Shown: positions 44,407-53,687 of the stretch, one piece after another
Layout of the letters: each line of letters starts with the position of its first letter
Numbering within the stretch: the first letter of the stretch is position 1
Source: Anticarsia gemmatalis
Taxonomy: Eukaryota > Arthropoda > Insecta > Lepidoptera > Erebidae
Reading direction: 5' to 3'
Assembly: GCF_050436995.1 (NCBI RefSeq)
Contig: NC_134763.1
Coordinates: 8,923,001 to 8,987,000, forward strand
Length of the DNA stretch: 64,000 nucleotides
Notes under the pieces: generated by a model
Databases searched by the model: none
What the model was told of the DNA's origin: nothing
What the model saw: the letters and a program-made list of their open reading frames with translations, nothing else
Translations under genes and position numbers: made by a program

Positions 44407-44480
44407 TCTACGCCGTAGCTGACGTCACGTTGCTACGTAGCTACGTTCGTAGCACTTTACTGATCGTCTACGCGTCGACG
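44407..44480. repeat. CTACG-rich palindromic patch with TGACGTCA
   Basis: 'gtctacgccgtagctgacgt' is followed by 'gctacgtagctacgttcgta' and 'gtctacgcgtcgacga'. It has several overlapping palindromes, including an 8-bp CRE-like TGACGTCA at 44420-44427. It may be part of an old DNA transposon end; a regulatory role is only a possibility. Confidence 0.4.
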
Positions 44481-45307
44481 ATATTTCTCTTGTACGTGGC
44501 CTCTCATCCAAATGACTGTATTTAACTACATTATACCTACATTAACTAAATTGTGGGCTTTTTAGCTAAGTATAGAACTTATTTTTATCTCTGCAGTGAT
44601 TTTATATATAGATCAGTGATTGGTAATCGATTTGAAAGGAAAATTTATCTTCAGAACAGTTTGAAGTTGAGTGATTTAAAATATGCATATATTAATATTA
44701 AAACATGTAAGATTTTTTATGTTATAAATAAGTCTTAAGTAGTTTAATATGATGGTCGTATAAGGTCTATATTATAGTCATATTTTATTATATAATATCC
44801 AGATATGCACCGTCAATTTTGCTAGCCGTCGCAATAATCGCAAACTTGATAGAAAATCAATTCAAGTTAACTTATTTAACAAGATCATCAACTAATACCA
44901 ACACGACTCCGATAATAGTACATAAATGACAATAAAACATAAAATAGTTTGTTATATCACCAATCAATTCGAACTTACTGATACAAAACAAAAAGCAAGG
45001 TAATAAAAAGTCCCCTTCGTTCACTAATCTAAAGCAAAACAAAAACACGAGAAGGAAACTCCTTGATCAGTCCCAATATTTCCTCAACATGACATAATCA
45101 GGCCTTTAACTTACAAACAAAACTTCTTATCCGGAGTCAGTAAATCACTTATTTATTATTCGTATAGTTATTTTACTATCTGTACAAGTTTCCCCCATGT
45201 CGCGGTAAAGTCTCCCCGAGGGGAAACTTCGACACGCATACTCAAATAGTTTGAGAATTTTCTGGAGCTTGCTGATCTGTCCGGCTTTTTTTGCGTTTTT
45301 AATTTTT

Positions 45308-45428
45308 TTACCCCTTTTCTGTTCCACTGCAGGGCAAGGGTCTCCTCCCAAACGAGAGGAAGGGGTTAGGCCCTGAGTCCTCCACGCTGCCCAAGTGCGG
45401 GTTGGGGACTTGGTATGCCCTCAATATT
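45308..45428 (+). repeat. 'cccactgctgggcaagg' repeat, copy 2
   Basis: 'ttccactgcagggcaagggt', 'gaggaaggggttaggccctg' and 'cccaagtgcgggttggggac', ending near 'tatgccctcaat'. It is the longest + orientation copy. Confidence 0.65.
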
Positions 45429-46912
45429 TTTTTTAGGAATGCAAGGTTTCATCATGATGCAAGGGTTTTATTTCTGAAAACGTAACCTATATCTAATCCA
45501 GAGGCTTGAACTATATACTCGCGATATTTTATCAAACAGACTTATAATAACATTAGCTTCTTTTGTCTGTCATTTCGTTTGTCATTTTCTGGGAGATGGT
45601 AAAAAGTAAAGTAATTTATCTATGTGGTTAACTAAGTTCGAACTATTCTATGAGAGCCGAACCTTAAGATATATTAGTACATTGAATATATACTTAAGTA
45701 GTAATGTTTACGTCTAAGAGGAACGAACATATACATCTATCCTCACATACACACTATGAGTAAGATTCGTATGAGAATAAGAATATTCCAAATCATTAGT
45801 TCACACGCTCTATGTCGCCGAATATTTGGAACCATAGGTTTGACCTTGAGAAATACTCAAATGTCTTATGTGTCTATGAAACTTGTTTCTACGCTAAGAA
45901 TAGATCATTTTGTTGTTTTCTAGACACTTCTTTTTTTTTATATAGGCTTGTAAACATTTGTTTTATTTTATGATAGTTTGTTTGTCTTTTGGAGATGTCA
46001 CAAAGAATACTTGTTATGGTGTTAAGACTAGACATCATAAAATAGGCTATTCAAAGTTCGTATGAAATAAAAGTCACATAATAATTTTGAAAGAAGAAGC
46101 AGTAGACTGTATAGTGTATATACGCTTAAAATGGTATTCATATGTTTTTTTCCTACGTGATTCCTAGTGAAATACGTACACTCTTTATTCTGAAGTATGT
46201 ATATGAAGTACTTATTCCATGGTAAGAGCATTTGTCACTGATTAAAATGTTTAAAGCAAACAAATTCATACAGATTTTGTTTAGGTATTGCTTCAAATTT
46301 TCGTAATAAAGAGGTTTTGAAAATGTGAAGTTGTTAAACGACTCTTGTAGAACAAATACATAACTACACAATATAACATCACACCCTTTCTCAGTGAAAT
46401 ATTAGCAATAAGCCCTACCAATACATCTACTACACACAGACCAATAGGGCCATAGAATGTTGTTAAAAAAAAACAATAAACCACTCCATATAACGGCGAA
46501 CCGTTCAAAATTGGCAACATTATTCACGAAGGGCCCGAGGGAACCCGATCTTATCACATTATTTATAATAATTGGGTGAGAGGGACGAAAGGGTGGAATC
46601 TGATGCGTATCCTGCGCCCATGAGCGTTGAGAAAAAAAACGACAATTCATCACAGCCTGCCTTCAGATAGTGATGGGAAAAGGAGATTTATCGATAGTTA
46701 TTTGTTATGCAGTAAGGCATTTGGAGTGTGACAATGCCTTGAAAAAAATGATGGGCGAAATAAATTGCGTTAGTCTTAATAAATATTAGTTGACACCTCC
46801 CAACACCAATGACTCTTCGAAGTTATGTGTGTATTAGACATAATTATCATTGGCTCTAACGAAAACGTCGCGGCGTCGTGAGGAAACCTTGCTTGCCTAA
46901 AATTTGTTTAAT

Positions 46913-47036
46913 ACATTTATTGAGGGCATGCAAAGTCCCCAACCCGCACTTGGCCAGTGTGGTGGACTTAAGGCCTAACCCCTCCCTCATTACGGAAGGA
47001 AACCCTTGCCCAGCGGTTGGACATGAATGGGTTAAA
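46913..47036 (-). repeat. 'cccactgctgggcaagg' repeat, copy 3 (reverse)
   Basis: + strand: 'gagggcatgcaaagtcccca', 'cccgcacttggccagtgtgg', 'ggcctaacccctccctcatt', 'aacccttgcccagcggttgg', then 'atgggttaaatgtattta'. Nearly full length. Confidence 0.65.
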
Positions 47037-47803
47037 TGTATTTATTTATTTAGGTATAGTAATAGTTTGTTTGTTGTTTATTTATATGGTTAGCTTTTTT
47101 TAATGAAATTACTAAGAACGAATGAATGAAACAGTAATGTTTACTGTTTCATAATTATATTTTCGTTGGCTGATAGACCAATTAAATCGAACAGTTAGCG
47201 TTTCTGCAAACTTTACTCTTTTTGTTTCTCACATTTTTTTTAAATTCATATTCCTTAGTTAATACATCGTAATTTTACCTTACTTTCTGCTTATATTAAA
47301 GCTGAACATCGAAAATTCCAACCAATATTGGTAATTCTGAAGGTAAATATTTTATTTGAAACTGATTATGCAATGTGTAGGATTATTCTGAAAGTTTCCA
47401 AGTATCGAAACATTACACTCATTCAAGGTTACCGATGAATGAACGAAATTGTGTGGGTCTCAATAATGTACTTGAGATTTGGGAGTTAGTTAACAATAAT
47501 AGAATAGTCTTAGCAACTTGTGAAGTTATTATTTTTAGTTAAATTCCATTCTGAAGGCTCGTTCTCGAACGTTCATTCATCTTGTTGTTTCAAGAAAATT
47601 ATACCTGAAGTTTCAGAAATCTGTATAGTTTAAAGTAACTTAACTTGTGATGTAATATTAATCTTAAAAATAACTTAAACTTTTTATCAGAGAAAATCAT
47701 ATTTATGAACTTTATTCAAAATCTAGTTTTAATTTACTATATTTTTAAGGTCTATGCTTTTTCTTTTCTCCTTATGTACATTTTTGTTTTTGTTAATATA
47801 TAG

Positions 47804-47912
47804 AAGTCCCCAGCCCGCACTTAGCCGACGTGGTGGACTCAAGCCCTAACCACTCCCTCATTACGGGAGGAGACCATTGTCCAGTAAGACATTAATGGGT
47901 TAAATTTATTTT
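47804..47912 (-). repeat. 'cccactgctgggcaagg' repeat, copy 4 (reverse)
   Basis: + strand: 'gtccccagcccgcacttagc', 'gtggtggactcaagccctaa', 'tccctcattacgggaggaga', then 'taatgggttaaatttatt'. Same orientation as the copy 900 bp upstream. Confidence 0.65.
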
Positions 47913-48443
47913 ATTTTAATTTGTTTACCTTTATGCAAAATATTTATCTGTAAACAAGCACCAGTAATTTGCGAACATTCTCCATAAATCTATACTATCT
48001 ATACTAATATTATAAAGCTGAAGAGTTTGTTTGTTTGTTTGTTTGTTTGTTTGTTTGAACGGGCTAATCTCAGGAACTACTGGTCCGATTTGAAAAATTC
48101 TTTCAGCGTTAGATAGCCCATTTATCGAGGAAGGCTTTAGGCTATATATCATCACGCTACGGTCAATAGGAGCAGAGTACGAGTAAGAAATGTTACAAAA
48201 ACGGGGAAAATTTTGACCCATTCTCTCTTATCCCAACTAGCACACAAGCGCTATAACAAGCTGCACAATGGCCGGTTAAAGGATTTTTATAACGCCTTAG
48301 GCTCCTTAGTAAGAAGTATAGTAGTTCTATAAGCGGCTACAGATCTCTTGTAGCGTCAAATAGGCCCATACTGTCCAGCTTATAGCTCGACATTGGATCT
48401 ACAGTGGTCGTAAATAGTAATTATAATAGTACGTAGTATAGTA

Positions 48444-48620
48444 GTTGTACAGGAGCGCTAAAATAAGATAAAGGTGGTATAATCGCGCTACAAGAGCTTT
48501 TTCGCAGCTTCGTGGCGCTTACCAGCTGTTGTACAGAGGTGGTTAGCGCCACGAGCGTTCGAAAAAGCTCTTGCAGCGCGATTATACCACCTTTACCTTA
48601 TTTTAGCGCTACTGTGTAAC
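48444..48620. repeat. long imperfect hairpin inside the TIR element
   Basis: Arms of about 70 bp (48454-48523 and 48541-48610), roughly 90 percent complementary by eye, with weaker pairing continuing about 10 bp outward. The left arm starts 'agcgctaaaataagataaag'; the right arm ends 'ctttaccttattttagcgct'. Loop 'agctgttgtacagaggt'. Transcripts would form a long double-stranded stem. Confidence 0.85.
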
Positions 48621-49292
48621 GGTTATAAATGCTAACGCTCTAAATTAGTAATATGGTCGGTTTATTATGGTGTAAACTAAATATATTGTATTAAAATGAA
48701 TCATCAGTGACAAATGAGGAGACATTTTATTTTTACGGATTGGATTATGAAAATAACAAGTAGTCTATCGCTTTTATTTCTTTGTGTACGTGATATGAAA
48801 GTGCGAGTGCCAGTTTGCTGTCAATATATACGTATATTATCGTCAATATTTTCATGCGCCCTCAAAATATTCAGTTTTAAATGCAAAAATTATATAGATA
48901 TGTGGATTTGGAAATTGTATTTTGAACATAAATAAGACTTTGAGGGTTACAGATAGTTTAATTAGGGTTATAGGTAATAAAAAATGATTTTAATTATGTT
49001 AACGTTACCAGGCTATAGATTTATATGATCTTCAAAAGATCGTAATAACCTCAAAAAATATGTTTACCAAATGCTGTAATGGCGTCTCGATCAAGCAGCT
49101 CTCAGAGTTGGTTACATCTGCTCTAGCGGCTTAAGCTGTACAAAGGCTCTAGTGTTTTCTGTTGTAGACCTCAAGGTTCTGCAGTTGTGGCATAGGATTG
49201 CTTCAATATAATTGTTTTGGTCGCACACCAGCATTTTACTCGTACTTTTAGGGGTCAGTCGTTGAATATTAAAATAGTTTGAAAATCATTTT

Positions 49293-49770
49293 TTTTATAT
49301 TTTTATTTATTTTATTTATTTTATTTATTTTATTTATTTTATTTATTTTATTTATTTTATTTATTTTATTTATTTTATTTATTTTATTTATTTTATTTAT
49401 TTTATTTATTTTATTTATTTTATTTATTTTATTTATTTTATTTATTTTATTTATTTTATTTATTTTATTTATTTTATTTATTTTATTTATTTTATTTATT
49501 TTATTTATTTTATTTATTTTATTTATTTTATTTATTTTATTTATTTTATTTATTTTATTTATTTTATTTATTTTATTTATTTTATTTATTTTATTTATTT
49601 TATTTATTTTATTTATTTTATTTATTTTATTTATTTTATTTATTTTATTTATTTTATTTATTTTATTTATTTTATTTATTTTATTTATTTTATTTATTTT
49701 ATTTATTTTATTTATTTTATTTATTTTATTTATTTTATTTATTTTATTTATTTTATTTATTTTATTTATA
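49293..49770. repeat. perfect 9-bp minisatellite (TTTTATTTA)n, about 53 units
   Basis: Period 9 throughout. Read as codons it gives Phe-Ile-Leu repeated more than 50 times without a break, an artefact and not a protein. I see no substitution over about 475 bp, which implies recent expansion or an assembly-collapsed array of variable length. Confidence 0.92.
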
Positions 49771-50447
49771 TTTTAAAAACAGTTGACAGACTGAACCACC
49801 ACTGCACCTATGTAAATATATTATGATAATAATTTTAAGCTTTAGTATAAAGGTATATTACTCGGTTATAGCGCTTTAGGTGCTTAACATAATTCTGTAA
49901 TCCCCATGGCTGTAAAAATGTTTCGAATGATACCTTATACATCTATTTGCCGTACAGAAGCCATATAAATATCTGATATAACGCTCAAGGCGCTATTAAA
50001 GACCTACGCAACTCTTTTATAGATGAGTAATACACTAGCCCTAAAAAAATCTGTTATAGAACCTAAGGCATTACAAAAAGCTTATTTACGCTCTTGAGCG
50101 CTATAAGCGCAACGCATAACTCCGTTTAAACTCCTTTATCTCCTAAAGTCCCCTTATACAGTTAACGGTGTTATAGAAGATTCCATTAACTCAGTTATAC
50201 TTCCCTAGGCTGTCTAGCGATGTAATTACATGCTCATATATCACTATAAGTCATTAGGTTCCTACTAAACGGCTACTGTCCCGCCTAGCTGTTAAAGGGT
50301 TTTTTAAATAGCTAGTATACAACTTATAGAGAATTGTACAGCATTTGAACGACTCTTATGCAACTATCAGGCTGTATAACGACTGTATAAGCAGCTTGTG
50401 TGCTAGTTGGGATGTGACGCAAGCGAAGTTGCGCGGGTCGGCTAGTA

Positions 50448-50722
50448 ATATTATAAAATGAAAAGGTTTGTTTGTTAGTTAGTTTGTTTGTTTGTTTGTT
50501 TGTTTGTTTGTTTGAACGCGCTAATCTCAGGAACTACTGGTCCAATTTGAAAAATTCTTTCAGTGTTAGATAGTCCATTTAACGAGGAAGGCTATAGGCT
50601 ATATAACATCACGCTACGGTCATTAAGAGCAGAGTAGCAACGAAAAATGTTACAAAAACGGGGAACATTTTGACCCATTCTCTTAGGTGACGCAAGCGAA
50701 GTTGCGTGGGTCAGCTAGTATT
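50448..50722 (+). repeat. LINE-end repeat Z, copy 2 (intact)
   Basis: Directly downstream of copy 1 in the same orientation: GTTT repeat, 'gctaatctcaggaactactg', 'tttaacgaggaaggctatag', 'gacccattctcttaggtgac', 'gcaagcgaagttgcgtgggt'. It serves as the reference for the empty site of the 48.2-kb element. Confidence 0.8.
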
Positions 50723-53303
50723 AAATATAAATATTCAAAGACGAAAATAGTTTAATATTGATACTCGATGACTCGATGCACTCTCGACTCAAGAGGCAAA
50801 ACATAGTGAGTGTCACATCACTAGTGGTAAAGTGTGCTGTCGTCATGGCTACTTATTAGAAACGCGATATTATCTTAGAATAAGCAATTAAATTATCAAA
50901 CAATTTCTATGAAGGTGTTTCATATATCTTAAACTATTTCTGTAGAGGTGTTAGAAAGTTACTAAGTTTTGGGGCTAGGTTTTTTTTTGCATAGTTAGTA
51001 ATTTTATAGCAATTGGCTCGATTTTTATATGGGAATAACTTCGTAAATCGCAAAATTATAGATGCATTTGTATGATATTGTGTATGTAATTAATTATTTA
51101 GTAAATAGGTGTTAATTTGTAAAATGTAATTGTGTAATAGTATGCTAATAGAGTTAAATTTAAAAAAAATTCGTTGATAAAAGATACCAAATAAAGTTAC
51201 TCTTTAAAATTTACCTATTGGTAATATCAACAAGACAAAAATGATAAAAAATGCCATTAGAAATAAAAAAAACATATTAAAGTATACAACTATGTATTTA
51301 AAAATAACAATCCAAATTAAAAATAAAAAAGTATCATAATTTTTCGGCAGTCTACTCGAAATTCAAACGTTCGCAAACAAGCGGTCAACGCTCTTATTAT
51401 TGTTAAATATTGGTAATTCAATGCGACTAGTTGAAATAAAATGACCGCAGCTTTGCAAAATAAAATCATAAATATTTTTTATCCATTCTCGCCTCAAGAT
51501 TTATTTTTGTATTTGTCTAAAAAGCCAACTCCCGCACTCAGAATTTCTATGGCGGGGTCTTTTACAAACATACAAACATCGGACACAAAGTACAACCAGA
51601 CCCACTAATTGTGCGATCCACAATTAATTGTTCCTTGTGGAAATCGAACCCACGACTTTTCGACGTAATGTTAACGACGTGGCGACCTTAACCACTGCGC
51701 AACAGAGGCAGTCATTGACATCTGAATTTTCGTACAATAAACAAGTTAATATTATAAATCGAATGTGCCAATAAATCTTTGGATCTTAGCCTTTTGAGCC
51801 ATCGACAGTCTAAAGGCTATTTTGCGTGACAGCCTTTGTGCCTCTTTCAATGTTAATATTTACATATCAAAGAGGCCGGGTTGATTGCTAGATCACTTTT
51901 GTGTAAACGATCTTATTGTTGCGAAATATTCTATAAATTTAAGGATATTTTGTTAAATTGGGGAAGATTGATGTAATTTAAAGAATATGGTAACTTGAAT
52001 AGAAATAATGATGAATGGTTTTTTAAATGTTCTGCGTATTTTGTTTGACATTATCATAGCAGTGTTGTAATTTAGCGTATATAGACGTGTATATAAATGT
52101 ACCTTATCTTTGTATATAGTAGTTATTGGTAAATATTCTAAGCTAAGTTAAATGTACAAGCTATAGTTGAGCATAAAATATATTTTTAAATGAAAAACCT
52201 TAAGAAGGAATTTACTCTAGAACTTAATATTTACTATAGTGTATGTATATCAGTGATAAAGATACAGCAGTAAACAAAAAAAAACAGTTCATTTTAGATC
52301 ACGTGTATAGGTATAATTTAGTACCTTAGTACGGTATATTATATTCTACATCAAACTAAAACGTAATCCCTTACATTTCGCAAGTTAATTCGGTATACGA
52401 AAGTAACCATTAAAATATGAAGTGAGTACGTGTCACGGTCCCTACATACATTCATACATACATACATACATACGGCTGTCGGAGTAAATTAAAACAAGCT
52501 CTTTATATGTATACGTGAATATTATGTGTGTGTACATTAATGTGTGTGTACGTGTGTGTTTGTGACCACTGAATCTTTATGGCAGCTACTATTCAGACTA
52601 ATCCTGAAAAAGTGTGTTTTTTGTTATGAAACAAAACCAGCCAAATAAATGTGCAAGTAACAAATGCAATCTGCTACTGTTAATGGCTACCGAATAATCT
52701 GTATATTGATAGCACAACAGTAAAAGCCTTTACGGTCCTGAAAAAAAAACATTATTTTCAATATTTCAGCTACATTCACAATACAGCCAGCATCACTACA
52801 AAATTAGTTATACTGTAAATCCACTAAATTGACAAAAATATACGAGTATAGCTAGATTTACAGATTCAATCAATCCCATCCTATTCTCCATACCAGTCAT
52901 ATAGAGACACAAACACTCGAAATTGTCAGCATTTTTACTGTCCACTGTACAATGACCGCGGGGGGATACCCGTCAGTTAATTTGGAGGGGGGTGACTTTT
53001 TCATCCCCTAGCCACTGACCGCCGCTCGCGGTAACCCTGTCACGATTAATTTACTTTTTTAAAAGCCCCAATTAATAGCCCGCATTCATGTTGTTGATTA
53101 TTTATTGTTTCGGGTCTTTGGGACCCGACTAACTGATCGTGAGTTTATTAAAAAAGCTGGCTCCGTTTGAAATGGGTTATTTATTTGTAAAGTCAGGCCT
53201 TTTCTCTTTAAATGCCAGAGATATGTGTGTTTGGCAGTTGTGTTAAGTATTTGTAAGTACTATTGATTTCTAAATTTCTTTCTCTGTTTCTTGCTACGTA
53301 AAG
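50723..53303. other. 3' part of the 31.5-kb intron
   Basis: AT-rich. Contains one SINE (51515), a CATA repeat at 52447-52473, and a GC-richer patch at 52955-53120 just upstream of the microexon with a 'cgggtctttgggacccg' hairpin. No other coding sequence recognised. Confidence 0.6.
51515..51716 (-). mobile_element. SINE family 1, full copy
   Basis: + strand: 'aaaaagccaactcccgcact', 'ggggtcttttacaaacatac', 'tgttccttgtggaaatcgaa' (B-box), 'ccttaaccactgcgcaacag' (A-box complement). Complete head and tail with moderate divergence. Confidence 0.8.
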
Positions 53304-53331
53304 GGATTGGATGACTGCAATATCAAAAACG
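53304..53331 (+). CDS. PH domain protein, 28-nt microexon d
   Basis: Acceptor 'ttgctacgtaaag', donor 'gtaagt'. The AA left by exon c plus G makes Lys; then GAT TGG ATG ACT GCA ATA TCA AAA ACG (DWMTAISKT) ends on a codon boundary. This is the N-terminal part of the PH domain C-terminal helix, including its near-invariant Trp. The phases fit exactly: exon c ends in phase 2 and exon e begins in phase 0. Joining c directly to e would hit TGA after ten codons. The acceptor is AAG rather than CAG/TAG and its pyrimidine tract is set back, so splicing may be weak or regulated. Confidence 0.85.
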
Positions 53332-53602
53332 GTAAGTAGATAATGATAAGTCGCCAAACTTGCCAAATTCCCGAGGACGAAACTATATATGAAATAAAAT
53401 AATGTCTTGTCCTGGGTAAGCATGCAAAGAAGTATAAAATTTACTGTAAGAAATAATGGCCGTCTCGGGCCTAATTTTAATGTACAAACAAATTATACTT
53501 AGGTACTTTAATAATATTTCGTTCGATTCAAACAAAATAATATGCGTCGTGCTTATCCTGTTTTCTTGTAGCACTATGATGATAAGTTGCTTCTCTCTAC
53601 AG

Positions 53603-53687
53603 CTGCCGCCGCCCCCACACATCGAGCTGGTGATGGCGATGCCGTACCTTCGCACCGCCTTCAAGAGACCCACCGTGAGAGTTAGAC
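53603..53687 (+). CDS. PH domain protein, internal exon e (85 nt)
   Basis: Acceptor 'gcttctctctacag', donor 'gtgagt'. Reads LPPPPHIELVMAMPYLRT, then AFKRPTVRVR, and leaves one C. It follows the PH domain: a proline run, then a hydrophobic segment and a basic tail, probably a linker or a protein- or membrane-contact region. An alternative donor 'gtgaga' at 53674 is weaker. The protein continues beyond, but I could not identify the next exon (which needs an entry phase of 1). Confidence 0.83.

Larger units (their letters stand above)
43562..47994. other. intronic stretch with LINE-end repeats only
   Basis: AT-rich sequence with no supportable gene. Contents: a CpG- and CTACG-rich patch with a TGACGTCA palindrome at 44407-44480, and three copies of the 'cccactgctgggcaagg' repeat listed separately. 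Short ORFs here look random. Confidence 0.6.
48232..50411. mobile_element. 2.18-kb TIR element with AT target duplication
   Basis: Ends CCCAACTAGCACACAAGC and the exact complement, flanked by AT (48230-48231 and 50412-50413). The target is recovered by comparison with intact repeat Z. There is no coding ORF. The interior is unusual: many degenerate 'tTATAgcgc'-type words in the 300 bp next to the left end and the 550 bp next to the right end, an inverted repeat at 48444-48620, and a 475-bp minisatellite. A 2-bp AT duplication fits the ISL2EU branch of PIF/Harbinger as I remember it, but this is only a suggestion. Confidence 0.8.
47995..50447 (+). repeat. LINE-end repeat Z, copy 1, split by a TIR element
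   Basis: Left part 47995-48231: GTTT tetranucleotide repeat, 'gctaatctcaggaactactg', 'ccatttatcgaggaaggctt', 'catcacgctacgg', 'gacccattctctcttat'. Right part 50412-50447: 'atgtgacgcaagcgaagttg', 'cgcgggtcggctagt'. The uninterrupted copies at 50448 and 57776 show the two parts are normally contiguous. I associate this consensus with a CR1-type lepidopteran LINE end. Confidence 0.8.
21788..53303 (+). other. PH-gene intron (about 31.5 kb) hosting the transposon nest
   Basis: The intron between exon c and the 28-nt microexon. It contains the Tc1/LINE/Dong nest, the long-TIR element at 42.2 kb and the TIR element at 48.2 kb. The stretches 21.8-22.9 and 23.1-24.9 kb are AT-rich with only fragments of LINE ends. 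None of the mobile-element exons shares splice phase with the host gene. Confidence 0.75.

Noticed and set aside
48028..48056. CRISPR-like or tandem array at the GTTT runs (48028, 50460) and CAAA run (57965)
   Set aside because: Simple tetranucleotide repeats that belong to the Z LINE-end consensus.
49279..49776. 165-codon ORF of repeated Phe-Ile-Leu
   Set aside because: It is the 9-bp minisatellite read as codons, not a protein.
21582..53687. Direct splice of exon c (21787) to the exon at 53603
   Set aside because: Exon c leaves two bases; this join reads NCRRPHTSS and then TGA. The microexon at 53304 resolves the phase.
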